Shown here piece by piece: positions 10,813-25,702 of a DNA stretch of 64,000 nt. Position 1 is the stretch's first letter; the number at the start of each line of letters is the position of its first letter. The DNA lies in contig NC_064622.1 of assembly GCF_023898315.1 (NCBI RefSeq), positions 274,527,503 through 274,591,502 of the forward strand, given 5' to 3'. Under the pieces are notes generated by a model, which saw only the letters and a program-made list of their open reading frames with translations, ran no database searches and was not told where the DNA came from. Source of the DNA: Schistocerca nitens. Its lineage: Eukaryota; Arthropoda; Insecta; Orthoptera; Acrididae. The position numbers and the translations under genes are program-made.

Positions 10813-12790
10813 TTGCTAACAGCATTGGTAATTGAACTTGGGATTAAAAAAGAGCTGAGAATAAATGCAAAAGGTCTGGCTTTTGTGGACAATCTTGCCA
10901 TTCTAACCAACAGTAGAGAAGAAGTCAAACTCGCCCTGGAGAAGCTTCACAAAATTTTGCAGAAAACTGGCCTACAAATCTCCTTCGAGAAAACTTATAC
11001 ATGAAAAGCAAGCCTACAGATAATATCCCCAAAACAACTTAAGCTGGATTTACACTAGCAAGTCGCTTGCAGAAGTTATTGCTGCAAGTTATTGCTAGCC
11101 GCTTGCAGCTGCATTTACACAGCAGCGCAAGAATTAAGCAAGATTCTTCCGCAAGTTCTTTGGCAAGAAACTTGCGTCAACAACTTGCTGATACTTGTTT
11201 ACATATGCTTTCAGTACCACTGCGAGTGTCAGCCGAAGTGTAAAATGACAAGTAGGTGGGTGAGATATGCTGCAGCTCTTGTAATTGTAATGCAAAACGT
11301 GAAAAACAAAAAGAGAAGTATTTTGGTTAGAGAGTAGATAATGAGAAGATCGCAAAATGGTGCCTGTAATAACCTTTTGCAAGAACTTAGTATCGAGAGC
11401 ATGGATACTTTTGCAGAATGTCCTCAAATGATCCTGAGTATTTGTTGATGTTAATAGCGCCCGTCATATCAAAACGAGACACAAACTTCGGTACTGCTAT
11501 TTTAGCAAAGGAACGTTTGCTAGTCACAGTCTGATTTATAGCTACCGGTGAGCTACGAATAAAATAGGGATTTCATTTATTTATGTGAAACATAAACCAA
11601 AAAAACTTTGAATTTTGAAATCTTTTCTTTGTTGGAGACTCATACAAGTCCCTAATGTACTTGTTTCATATTCCCGTCTGCACGATTTCTCTGATCGTAC
11701 CTGATGTATGTAGAGCCTTTTTTAAAATCTTGAAAAGGGAAAATTATTTGAAGGTATGTGAAAACACAGCAATGACATTAAATTTTTATTAAAATAAACT
11801 GCATTTTACAGAATGATATGCTTATAAAAATGTCTTTTTTTTTCTAATGCTCATAAAATAGAAAGTGAATAGCTAAGAAAATAGAACATGTAATAATTAC
11901 ACATCGTCTTTTTCTAGACTCCTAAAACAACAAGCGAGTGGATGCAGGTGGCAAAGGGGTTGTGTCTCCAAGTTATGCTACTTTCTATGCACTTCTTTAT
12001 AGATGTGTCGAATATCGACGAGATTTCATTTAAAGCGCTCATCTTCTTCACTCTATCCTTAAAGTCTCGGTTATGCACGTTCCGTATTTCGGGGTAGCTC
12101 TCCACGGCTTCAATAAAATGTTCTGTATCCTGCTTCCCGTTTCTCCTCCATTTCTGAAATCTGTTTGCATATAATACGTAAGATGGTTGTATAAAATTAA
12201 GTCACCACATTAAGTAAAATGTTAAATATGAATGTTATGCAGACGACATACTTACTATAGCTTGCGCTTCCTACTTGCAGGAAATAGAAATAAATCCTAA
12301 AAGCTGCAAGTTACTTGCAGATACTTCTTGCGTGGTGTTCACACTGGAAGCGGAAAACGTGCAGCAAGTCACTTCCGCAATAAATTGCTACAGTCGCAAG
12401 TCGACTTGGCGATGTGTTTATACTCGCAAATCGCGCGGCAAGTTCCTCTGCGCAAGTAAATTGCTGCAATAACTTGCGAGTGTAAACCGAGCATTAGTAT
12501 GGGAAAGTTACACACTTCAAATAACTAGGAGAGATCATCCAACCATCAGAACTGAACACAAATGGCTAATCAAAAAGAATCTGCAAATTACAAAAAGCAT
12601 ATAAGTTCACTTGCAATCACTACAATAAAATATCTGTTCCTGTCAGCGCAAAACTAAGGCATTACAGCAGAGTAATTCTACAAGAAGCACTCTATTCTGC
12701 AGAAACTACAATGATTCATAGTCAAACAAAAATAAGAGAAATTGAAAATCAGGCAAGGAAAATATTCAGACCAGTTTTTTGTGTAGAAAT
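10813..12790 (+). mobile_element. RTE-like LINE fragment, split by a Harbinger-like insertion
   Basis: The left part (to 11041) encodes KGLAFVDNLAILTNSREEVK and LALEKLHKILQKTGLQISFE, the RT catalytic region with FADD changed to FVDN. The right part resumes at 12494 with KVTHFKYLGEIIQPSELNTN, followed by LRHYSRVILQEALYSAETTM, which normally sits directly downstream. The two parts join once the 11042-12493 element and one TTA are removed. This is a pseudogene fragment of an RTE-type non-LTR retrotransposon. Confidence 0.8.
11042..12493 (-). mobile_element. PIF/Harbinger-like element with MADF-domain remnant
   Basis: The element is flanked by TTA (11039-11041 and 12494-12496), the usual Harbinger target duplication. 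Termini AGCTGGATTTACACTAGC and TGCTCGGTTTACACTCGC (reverse complement of the right end) form short TIRs. Both subterminal regions are packed with GCAAG/CTTGC motifs. On the minus strand around 12150-11930 a frame reads EHFIEAVESYPEIRNVHNRD and FKDRVKKMSALNEISSIFDT, which fits a MADF (Myb-like) domain, the DNA-binding partner commonly encoded by Harbinger elements. No DDE transposase was seen in this 1.45-kb copy, so it is probably an internally deleted, non-autonomous derivative. Confidence 0.75.
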
Positions 12791-12917
12791 TTGGATAAAG
12801 AGAGATGACAAATAGATAGAAACAATAACCTTTAGAAAGAAAAGGTTGAAATATTATGAATATATCAGTGTGTATTTGCATTCATTCTATTTTTAATTAA
12901 GCACAAACCACATTTGT

Positions 12918-13404
12918 ATACAAGAAGGGTATAGAAGTGGTCAACAAAACCACCATCCAGTTTCATTGACATCCATCTGTTGCAGAATTTTAGAACATAT
13001 TCTGATCTCAAGCATAATGTGGTGCCTCAATCAGAATGACCTCCATGCCATACAGCATGGATTCCAAAAGCAACAACAAGGGAATCAAGTGGATATTGTA
13101 TTTGTCTTCTGGAAAGCTTGTGACTCAGTTCTACATCAGTGCTTATTAACGAAAGTATGACCATATGGAATATGAAACCTAATTTGTAACTGGATGTAGG
13201 ATTTCTTAGGGTTAACATGGATGATGTACATTACTGACTTTATAAACATTATTAATAGTAACCTCAGATTTTTTGAATGTAGGTAATGCAGTTATCTGTT
13301 GTAACTACCAGAAACCACACTTAGAATTAAAGATATCACTATTGGACTGCTACTTTATCATCAAAATCTGAACATGCAGCAACACTAAAATTTGAGAATT
13401 GTTC
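12918..13404 (+). mobile_element. LINE RT fragment, internally deleted
   Basis: Reads PVSLTSICCRILEHILISSI, then LHAIQHGFQKQ, then a shortened piece with FWKACDSVLHQCLLTKV. These match successive RT motifs of the Jockey/CR1-like LINEs elsewhere in the window. Motifs between QHGFQKQ and the KAFD-equivalent are missing. It abuts, tail to tail, the minus-strand LINE beginning at 13410. Confidence 0.7.
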
Positions 13405-14089
13405 ATGGAAATATCTACATCTACATAGATACTCTGCAATCCACCACAAGACATGTGGTAGAGGGTACCCTGTACCACTACTAGTCATTTCCTTTCCTGT
13501 TCCCCCTCGCAAATAGAGCAAGGGAAGAACAACTACGAGCCCTGATTTCTCATATCTTATCTTTGTGGTCCTTACGCGCAATGTATGTTTGAGGCAGTAG
13601 AATCATTCTGCAGCCAGCTTCAAATGCCAGTTCTCAAAATTTTCTCAGTAGTGTTCCTCGAAAAGAAGTCACTTCCCTTCAGAAATTCCCATTTGAGCTC
13701 CTGGAGCATGGCTGTATAACACTTGCCTGTTGTTTGAATCTACCAGAAATAAATCTAGCAGCCCGCCTCTGAATTGCTTCAATATCTTCCTTCAATCCGA
13801 CCTGGTACGGATCCTAAAGACTCAATCAGCATTCAAGAATAGGTCACACTAGCATCCTACATGCGGTCTCCATTACAGATGAACCACTTTCCTAGAATTC
13901 TCCCAATAAACCGAAGTCAACCATTTGCCATCCTTACCACAGTCCTCAATTGCTCATTACATTTCATATCGCTTTTCAACTTTACGCACAGATGTTTAAA
14001 CGACGTGACTGTGTCAAGCAGGACACAGCTAATGCTGTATCTGAACATTACGGGTTTGTTTTTGGACCTATCCACATTAACTTACATTA

Positions 14090-15419
14090 CGAGGTGCATT
14101 CAAGTTCTAAGGCCTCTGATTTTTTTTCTAATTAACTACTCACCCGAAATCGATGAAACTGGCGTTACTTCTCGACATAATCGCCCTGCAGACGTACACA
14201 TTTTTCACAACGCTGACGCCATGATTCCATGGCAGTGGCGAAGGCTTCTTTAGGAGTCTGTTTTGACCACTGGAAAATCGTTGAGGCAATAGCAGCACGG
14301 CTGGTGAATGTGCGGCCACGGAGAGTGCCTTTCATTGTTGGAAAAAGCCAAAAGTCACTAGGAGCCAGGTCAGGTGAGTAGGGAGCATGAGGAATCACTT
14401 CAAAGTTGTTATCATGAAGAAACTGTTGCGTAACGTTAGCTCGATGTGCGGGTGCATTGTCTTGGTGAAACAGCACACGCGCAGCCCTTCCCGGACGTTT
14501 TTGTTGCAGTGCAGGAAGGAATTTGTTCTTCAAAACATTTTCGTAGGATGCACCTGTTACCGTAGTGCCCTTTGGAACGCAATGGGTAAGGATTACACCC
14601 GCGCTGTCCCAGAACATGGACACCATCATTTTTTCAGCACTGGCGGTTACCCGAAATTTTTTTGGTGGCGGTGAATCTGTGTGCTTCCATTGAGCTGACT
14701 GGCACTTTGTTTCTGGATTGAAAAATGGCATCCACGTCTCATCCATTGTCACAACCGACGAAAAGAAAGTCCCATTCATGCTGTCGTTGCGCGTCAACAT
14801 TGCTTGGCAACATGCCACACGGGCAGCCATGTGGTCGTCCGTCATCATTCGTGGCACCCATCTGGAAGACACTTTTTGCATTTTCCAGTTCATTTTCATG
14901 CAGGATTGTGTGCACAGAACCCACAGAAATGCCAACTCTGGAGGCGATCTGTTCAACAGTCATTCGGCGTTCCCCCGAAACAATTCTCTCCACTTTCTCG
15001 ATCATGTCGTCAGACCGGCTTGTGCGAGCCCGAGGTTGTTTCGGTTTGTTGTCACACGATGTTCTGCCTTCATTAAACTGTCACACCCACGAACGCACTT
15101 TTGACACATCCATAACTCCATCACCACATGTCTCCTTCAGCTGTCGATGAATTTCAATTGGTTTCACACCACGCAAATTCAGAAAACGAATGATTGCACG
15201 CTGTTCAAGTAAGGAAAACGTCGCCATTCTAAGTATTTAAAACAGTTCTCATTCTCGCCGCTGGCGGTAAAATTCCATCTGCCGTACGGTGCTGCCATCT
15301 CTGGGACGTATTGACAATGAACGCGGCCTCATTTTAAAACAATGCGCATGTTTCTATCTCTTTCCAGTCCGGATAAAAAAAAATTGGAGGCGGAGGCCTT
15401 AGAACTTGAATGCACCTCG
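14090..15419 (-). mobile_element. Mariner transposon with perfect 27-bp TIRs
   Basis: Termini starting CGAGGTGCATTCAAGTTC are perfectly inverted over 27 bp (14090-14116 and 15393-15419) and flanked by TA (14088-14089 and 15420-15421). The element is 1330 bp, normal for mariner. It encodes a nearly complete transposase on the minus strand. It is inserted inside the minus-strand LINE, whose sequence resumes on the other side, so it is younger than that LINE. Confidence 0.95.
14165..15227 (-). pseudogene. Mariner transposase (DD34D), one stop and one frameshift
   Basis: Start ATG at 15227-15225 (MATFSLLEQRAIIRFLNLRG); stop at 14165-14167 after GDYVEK. The N-terminal helix-turn-helix regions (MTVEQIASRVGISVGSVHTI) precede the WVPRM linker and the catalytic core: VVTMDETW, VLFHQDNAPAH and PYSPDLAPSDFWLFP. 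The last two aspartates are 34 residues apart, as in true mariners. The frame is broken by an in-frame TGA (complement of 15081-15083) after the RSWV segment and by a frameshift around 14880. Otherwise all catalytic residues persist, so it died recently. Confidence 0.92.
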
Positions 15420-17229
15420 TATTTTACATTCAGAGTTAGCTGCCATTCATCACATTAAATAGAAATTTTATCCAAGTGATTTTGTACTCTCCTGCTGTCA
15501 CTCAACTTTGACACCTTATATTGTACACCACAGCATCACCAGCAAACAACTGCAAATTGCTGCCCATCCTGTCCACCAAATCATTTATGTGTATAGAAAA
15601 TAATAGCAATCCTACCACACTGAGGCACTCCTGACGATACCATTGTCTTGCTGTTGAGGACAACATACTAGGTTCTATAACTGAATAAATCTTTGAGCAA
15701 CTCGCACATCTGTGAACCTATTCCATATGCCTGTACCTTCTTTAACAGCCTGCAGTGGGTACCGTGTCAAACACTTTCTGCAAATCTAGAAATATGGAAT
15801 CTGTCTATTGCCCTTCATCCATAGTTCACAGTATGTCATGTGAGAAAATGGCAAGCTGAATTTCGCAAGAGCGATGCTTTCTAAAACCATGCTGATTCAT
15901 GGTCATCATATTCTCATTCACAAGAAAATGTATTATATACTCGAACTGAGAATCTGTTCAAGAATTCTGCAGTAAACTGACATTAGGGATACTGGTGTGT
16001 AATTTTGGGAGTATATTATTTTGCCCTTCTTATATATATGGGAGTCAGCTGCACTTCTTTTCCAGTCAATTGGGACTTTTTGCGCTGGGCTAGAGATTTA
16101 TGATAAATGCAAGCTAGGTAAGGGGCCAATACTGTAGAGTACTTCTTGAAAAACCAAATTGGGTTGGACCTGGTGACTTACATGTTTTCAGCTCTTTCAT
16201 TTGTTTCTCTATGCCAGGGATGCTTATTACTGGGTCGTCTATACAGGGGTCTGTTTGATGGTCAAACTACAGTATGTTTATATGGTTCTCTTTCATCAAC
16301 AATAACTAAATGTGAAACTTAGAACTTTGGCTTTTATTTTGCTGTCTTCAATTGCCACACCAGTCTGATCAACAAGTGACTGGATAGAAGCCTTAGACCC
16401 ACTTAGCAATTTTACATAAAACTGGAATTTTCTCAGGCTGTCTGCCAGATATTTTGCTAAGGTATGATGGTGGTAGTCGTCGTATGCTTCACACATAGAT
16501 GTTTTCACATATGCATGAATCTCTATTAACCTTAACTCGTCAAACAGCCTCTGCTTCCTCAGCATTTTCTGAATCTTGTTATTAAACCTCGGTGGGTCTT
16601 TTCCATCCTTACTACTACTTACTAGGCACATAATTCTCAGACTACAATTTACAATCTGCTTAAACTTTGCCCATAATTCCTATTGTCCATCTTATTGGAA
16701 CTAAGTTATGTCAGTTCATTGTCTAAGTGAGAGCCTAACAACTGCTTATTTGCTCTTTCCAGCAGAAACACTCACCCAGCCTTATTATCTGATTTATTAA
16801 CTTTTGTAACCATAGTTGCTATAATGACATGTTCAGTAATCCCTGTTTCTATAATGACATTGTCAATAAAGTCCGGTCTATTTGTAGCTGCAAAGTCCAG
16901 GATATTTCCAATGCATGTGGGCTGCCAAACTAGCTGCTTAAGACAGTTTTCAGAAAGCACATTCAGAAGTACTTCACATGACTGTCTGTCTGTACCTCCT
17001 GCAAGATTAAAGTCACCTCTGGTTAGTATTGCAAGATCTGGATATTTATGCTCTACTCACTGCAGACTTTCTTTGAATGACTCTAGAACGGTCGCAGCAG
17101 AATTAGGTGGGTGGTAAAAAATCCAGCAATTAACTTGGTTTCACATAGACCTCTATAAGCGACCAGATGACGTCACTGTCACACTCAACTTCTACCTCAA
17201 TAGAGACAATATTTTTGTCAGGTGCAATG

Positions 17230-17265
<36 letters not shown>
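17230..17265 (+). repeat. (AC)n microsatellite
   Basis: Uninterrupted AC dinucleotide array. Confidence 0.95.
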
Positions 17266-17266
<1 letters not shown>

Positions 17267-17480
17267 CCCGCGGCCTCTAATCTGTCTTTGATATTCGTTC
17301 CATGACTCACTAATATCTCGGAGCTCTCACTTCGGGTTTCAGCCAGCTCTCAGTCCCAAGAATAATCTGAGCATGAGAAGATTAATGGAGGACAGTAAAT
17401 TCGGGAACTTTGTTAAGAGCACTTCTTAAATGAACCAGTATGAATATAAGCTACAACTATACACACCATTTCATTCAAAG

Positions 17481-17917
17481 AATTACTCAGAGAACAACAC
17501 TCACTGCACTTTCACACTATAACTGAAGCTGTGACAATTAACCATTTCCGCCACATTCAGAAGATCAGGTAAATGGTAAATAATAAGGTCACTACATGTT
17601 GCTTACAGAGTGGGGATATTTTAAGTTCCAATTCCACCTGAGCACAAGAGTAAGTCAAATAAGTATTTGCAATTTTGCCTTATTTTCTTTAGGTTAGCTG
17701 CGTAAGGCTCACAACCTGCTAGATGGCACCATTGTCTTCACATGTGGTAGGTTACAGCATTATAACATCATACAACATTGCACTGTTATGACCTAAAATG
17801 GCCATGTGATTCTCTAGCTGCACCATAGAACAATGGGATTCCATAATCCTTTTTGGTGATCTGAATGCATACCAGGAGCAACAACTCGTAGAAAACTTTC
17901 AGCACAATACGGGGACA
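17481..17917. other. Intron sequence, nothing recognised
   Basis: A+T-rich stretch between LINE and mariner relics with no clear motif. Confidence 0.4.
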
Positions 17918-18800
17918 ATATTTTGCCACAGTGAAGTGTTTACCTATGGACTGAATAGTTCAAAAGTGGTCCAATGAGCGTGAAGGATGAGGAAAGAGCA
18001 GGGTGTCCACGTACAGCCACAACGGATGCCAGTATTGAACAAATCCGTGCCGTAATTCTGAATAGCAGGCAAGTGACTGTTGATGCGACAAACCATTTGC
18101 AGATTTGCCATGGTTCTGTATACGAAGTCATGTATAACAGGCTCAGTTTTGCGAAGTCTGTGTGAAATGGGTTCCAAAACAAGCTGATGAAGAGAACAAG
18201 CATTACTGTGTGAAAATTTATGAGCACCTACTGGACCGTCATACTAACAAAGGCAGAATGTTTCTGGAATGAATCATCACTGGAGATGACCATAGATTCA
18301 TCTTTTTGAGCCAGAGAATAAACACTAGTGCATAGAATGGAATCGCCCAAAATCTCCAGTTTAAAAGAAATTCAAGAGTCAACCTTAATGTGGAAAAGGG
18401 GTCAACAGTGAACAGTAAACGTTACAGTGATATGACGGTAAACAAGTTGGAGCCAGCAGTTCACAATAAATGCAGAGGTCGATTTTCCGAAGGCTTTCTT
18501 TTGTCTCATGACAATGCGCATCCATATGTTGGTGCCCACAATGCTCAAACTCTTCAGCCAGTGCATTCTGAGGTTTTGGAGCGTCCTGCATAGTTGCATT
18601 CTTGCCCTTTGGTGTTGCCATCTGTTTGGTCCACTTAAAGATGCTGTGAAAGTCATCGATTCAGCTCCGATCAACAAGTGAGAGGAGTGGTGCATAGATG
18701 GCCTGCTGTGCAACAAAAAATCTTTTTCTCAGGAGGTATCAGAAAACTTGTGCAATGGTGAACCAAGTGCATTGCAAAACAGGGTGATTATGTTGAAAAA
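17918..18800 (+). pseudogene. Decayed mariner (irritans-type) transposase
   Basis: Plus-strand frames give DEERAGCPRTATTDASIEQI, HGSVYEVMYNRLSF, an EMTI piece where GDET is expected, SHDNAHPYVGAHNA in place of HDNARPH, FGPLKDAVKVIDSAPINK, and a C-terminal piece before the family's usual DYVEK ('gtgattatgttgaaaaa', 18782-18798). All main mariner blocks are in order, but frameshifts and stops separate them. An old dead copy in intron 2. Confidence 0.8.
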
Positions 18801-18971
18801 AGATATGAAATAAAAATTAATAATTATGGAAATGACAGATTGTTACTCACTATAAAGGTGGAGGTGGTGGTGGTGGAGGAGGAGGAGGAGGAGGAGGTAA
18901 GTCCCTATGGGACCAAACAGCTGAGGTCATCAGTAGCTAGGCTTACACACTACTTAATCTAATTTAAACTA

Positions 18972-19261
18972 GAATGAAATTTTCACTGTGCAGTGGAGTG
19001 TGCGATGATATGAAACTTTCTGGCAGATTAAAACTGTGTGCCAGTCCGAGACTTGAACTCAGGACCTTTGCCTTTGCGGGCAAGTGCGTCACAGGAGAGC
19101 TTATGTGAAGTTTGGGAGGTAGGAGACGAGGTACTGGTGGAAGTAAAGCTGTGAAGACAGGGCGTGAGCTGTGCTTGGGTAGCTCAGATGGCAGAGCCCG
19201 CGAAAGTCAAAGGTCCCGAGTTCGAGTTTCAGTCCAGCACACATATTAGTCTGCCAGAAAG
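18972..19261 (+). mobile_element. 290-bp palindromic element with two opposed tRNA-like modules
   Basis: Flanked by a 12-bp duplication with one mismatch (TAATTTAAACTA at 18960-18971; TAACTTAAACTA at 19262-19273). The left half contains, on the minus strand, a tRNA-like B box (complement of 'gagacttgaactcagg'). The right half contains, on the plus strand, 'tgggtagctcagatgg' (A box) and 'gagttcgagtttc' (B box). The halves are inverted copies of each other ('tttctggcagattaaaac' against the reverse of the right end). No open frame. A fragment of the same family lies at 3239-3470. Confidence 0.8.
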
Positions 19262-19285
19262 TAACTTAAACTAAGTTACACTATG

Positions 19286-19335
<50 letters not shown>
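19286..19335 (+). repeat. (AC)n microsatellite
   Basis: About 25 AC units lying inside the SINE. Confidence 0.95.
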
Positions 19336-19337
<2 letters not shown>

Positions 19338-19660
19338 GGGAGGACTCGAACCCCTGACGGGGGGGAGCTGTGTGAACCATGGCAAGGGGCCTCGGGCAAT
19401 GCAGCTATAAAGATGACACATTGAGCAGCAGACAAGCACAATGAAAAGTCCTGGTACACACTAAGCTTTCAGCCAAAGCCTTCTTTAGAAAAGAAAGAAA
19501 AACACATTTGCTCAAGCAGGCACACCTCACACTCATGTGACCGCTCTCTGGCTGCTCTAGCCTGTCTGCAACTCAACATGTCATCTTTATGGTGAGTAGC
19601 AGTCTATCATTTTCATAACTGTTGATATTCCAATGTGGACTTTCCATTGTTTGATCAATA

Positions 19661-21427
19661 AAAATTATGCACTCTTGTTGTAATAAATTATAAAAATTGA
19701 TTTGCAGATAATATTAATAGCTTTTAACCAATCATTAATACTCATGAGATAATCAAATAAAATCGATACAGGTGAATACACTGGTGCACTCATTGTATAC
19801 TTGATGACACTGCTGCTATGGAAACACTTTTGTATTTGAAATTTGTGTACATTTGAGATTAGTCTATTGTGAGATTTTCAATCAGTAGTTGTACTGATGT
19901 TGATAAGCATCCCATTTAACCATGACACAATATTCATTTCATGTGAATGGTAATGGAAGAGTTATAAGCAGTGTAGCCACACGTTAAAATCGAGAAGGAG
20001 ATGAAACATTTTGGATTTGACAAAATTTTAATATTGTGTTTTTCTGTTTTCTCTTCTCACATAATAAAAGATGTTCTTTGTGGCTGATGCATCGATACAT
20101 GAAGCATAGAATGACATACCTGTAACACAGCTGGGGGGTGTCAGCTAGGTGTACTGCAGCCATATTTATGTTGCTGTGATGAATAGGGAACAGTGTGTCC
20201 AGGGATTGGCTTTAGAGCAGGCTGTTCCAACTTTAGTGTTGATTTCAGGCAGTTGGGTATGTGTGGGCAGCTGGGAGCCTTTGAGCACAGGAGAAGGGGG
20301 GGGGGGGGGCAGCACGGGTAGGCAAGCAGCAGATGCGCTGTACTCGGGGAGCCAAGCGATAGACAGTGCAACTGAATTGCCCTTGGTGAGTTCCCACAGG
20401 CAGGAGCGGCCAACTAGCCTGGATTATGGAGTAATAGGATTACCTGGAGGGGCTAGCCTATACTACCTATGCCTGAAAGAAGGTGAGTTGAATGGCACTT
20501 GCAGTGCCCATGCTCCATGGGACACTGTTGGAACATCCTTGTCAGAGTGTTATACCAGTACCTTTGTGCAGATCGACCAATCCTTGTGCACAGTATAACA
20601 GAAAATTTTGGAGATTCGAATTTGGCATTGTTCTGTAATGATCATCCACCTTCAGTGTAGGATGTCACCAAAATGCTGCCAAGCCATAGGAAATGGCATA
20701 TATACCACGAAGGGTGCCACAGATAAATAGAAATTATGTAGCGATTGTTGAAACTGAAGTGTTTATGATCACACTCTGCAACTTAATACCAGAATAAGCT
20801 AAACCTACAATTTAGTGGACTCAGTATGAGACAGAATAGTACTTTTGACAGATAACATGTAAAAGTAATACCCCAGATGAGTGTACCCACCTGTAGTGAG
20901 GACAACTGTCAATCTTGCTATATAGATAGGTCCCTTTCATCCTGGGATCTGAGTGACCTGTTTCTTTTTTAACCTTTCCCACTCTATCTCCTCACTGAGG
21001 AAGGAACTTGCATTTCTGATAACTGGATTAACGTCATAACTTTTTTCCCTGTTTTTGTCTTTTGGCAGTGCTTAGTGGAATCACACAGGCAACCAGTTTT
21101 GGAGATGCATGAGAATTCTACAACGAATGAAAAGTCTATTCTCTTAATTTCAGGGAGAGCAAGTGCCCCCTCCATGCTTGTGGACACATTTGATAGAGTG
21201 TGTTTTGCAAACAGGCTGAAAGTGCACTCCCTGATCTGAAAACTAGTTATGGTATTTCCCTGATAAATTTAATAGAGGAGGGAGAAGCATAAGGAAAGGT
21301 TGGTTGGTTGTTAGTGGTTCCCACCTATCCCCCGCCCCCAATTAAGAAACTGCTTGTATTTACTATACAACCAGGTCACATTGTTGTGTCAGTTTCTGTT
21401 TGAATAGCATAAAACTTGTAGCTCTTT
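19661..21427. other. Intron sequence, unassigned; poly-G at 20296-20309
   Basis: A G-rich block (20150-20600) with a 14-G run has an open frame but no recognisable protein. The rest is A+T-rich. I could not place it in a repeat family. Confidence 0.4.
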
Positions 21428-21560
21428 AAGTGAACAAGGCAGTGCACTCGTTAGGACAGTGAACTTGCAGAGAGTGGGATTCAGGTCCTCATCCAGCCAT
21501 AATAATTTTAGTTTTCTGTGGTTTTCGTAGGTCATTTCAGTCAAATGCCAGTATATTTTG
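21428..21560 (+). mobile_element. Degenerate SINE fragment
   Basis: The order of blocks matches the SINE at 42605-42841: 'gttaggacagtgaacttgc', 'gggattcaggtcctcatcc' (decayed B box), 'agccat', 'ttttctgtggtttt' and 'cagtcaaatgcc'. Highly diverged, and truncated after the 'aaatgcc' block. Confidence 0.6.
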
Positions 21561-21637
21561 ATAAAATTGTTGTTCTATTTCATAGTTGCGTTTCTTTTCT
21601 AACAACCAGGATACAGGAGGAGATGTTAAATTCAAAT

Positions 21638-21674
21638 CCTCCTCCTCCTCCTCCTCCTCCTCCTCCTCCTCCTC
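21638..21674 (+). repeat. (TCC)n microsatellite
   Basis: Twelve consecutive TCC units, 90 bp before an exon. Confidence 0.95.
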
Positions 21675-21764
21675 TGTAGTTTTGATATTGTTTTGAGAGT
21701 GGTCACTTTAGTCTTTCTAGATTTCTTATTTTATTATTATTAACTTATTGATCCTTTTCTGCAG

Positions 21765-21977
21765 TGGCATCCAGTGCGTCCAATCATTGCTTCGATATCA
21801 AGTGGTGTTGTCTCTGTTTGGGCTCAGAACCAAGTAGAAAACTGGTCAGCGTTTGCTCCAGATTTCAAGGAACTAGATGAAAATGTTGAATATGAAGAAC
21901 GTGAATCCGAATTTGATCTCAGTGATGAAGATAAATCTGTTGAACTTGGTCCAGAGAAACAAGAAGACGATCTTGAG
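21765..21977 (+). CDS. Rbbp5: RbBP5, exon with end of propeller and acidic activation/ASH2L-binding segment
   Basis: The 71-codon exon starts WHPVRPIIASISSGVVSVWA, continues QNQVENWSAFAPDFKELDEN, and then enters the acidic tail YEERESEFDLSDEDKS before ending EDDLE. Entry and exit are both phase 0: acceptor AG at 21763-21764, donor GTTGGT at 21978, which is weaker than the usual GTAAGT. In vertebrate RbBP5 the ERESEFD region activates MLL and binds ASH2L. The following exon starts VDVST, so the EEVDV-type WDR5-binding motif spans this junction. A GTAAAA four bases further on would put the next exon out of frame. Confidence 0.96.
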
Positions 21978-25683
<3,706 letters not shown>

Positions 25684-25702
25684 TTAATTGCTTAGGGAAA
25701 AT

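Larger units (their letters stand above)
13410..17480 (-). mobile_element. Jockey/CR1-like LINE, minus strand, split by mariner
   Basis: The 3' end carries the family tail (reverse complement of TAGATGTAGAT near 13410-13428). Going upstream on the minus strand there are RT relics with a VPQ motif near 15630, NQHGFRKHRSCEIQLA near 15890, and an endonuclease segment with LTRGDFNLAGGTDR near 17010 and NILDFAATNRPDFIDNV near 16870. A mariner interrupts it at 14090-15419. Many stops and frameshifts are present. The total without the insertion is about 2.7 kb; an (AC)n array at 17230-17265 lies near the upstream limit, which is uncertain. Confidence 0.8.
18859..19404 (-). mobile_element. tRNA-derived SINE, minus strand, itself interrupted
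   Basis: An 8-bp direct repeat CTATAAAG (18851-18858; 19405-19412) flanks the insertion. On the minus strand the tRNA-like head has a B box (complement of 19342-19352, 'ggggttcgagtcc'), then an expanded (TG)n, then the SINE body 'aagtagtgtgtaagcctagc' and 'ctgatgacctcagctg', and a TCC/ACC microsatellite tail. The body resembles the SINE at 56669-56852. A second element (18972-19261) splits it. Confidence 0.8.
18812..19660 (+). mobile_element. Inverted-repeat element, probably PLE-derived tail, host of nested SINE
   Basis: The left end ('ggaaatgacagattgttactcac', broken at 18858) is the inverted copy of the right end ('ggtgagtagcagtctatcattttc', about 19594-19625). The right end, 'gttgatattccaatgtgg' ... 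'tttccattgtttga', matches the 3' tail of the PLE at 42.1-43.72 kb ('gttgatattactacc' ... 'tttccattgttt'). The unit is interrupted by a SINE at 18859-19404. I infer a short Penelope-derived element with inverted ends. Confidence 0.5.
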
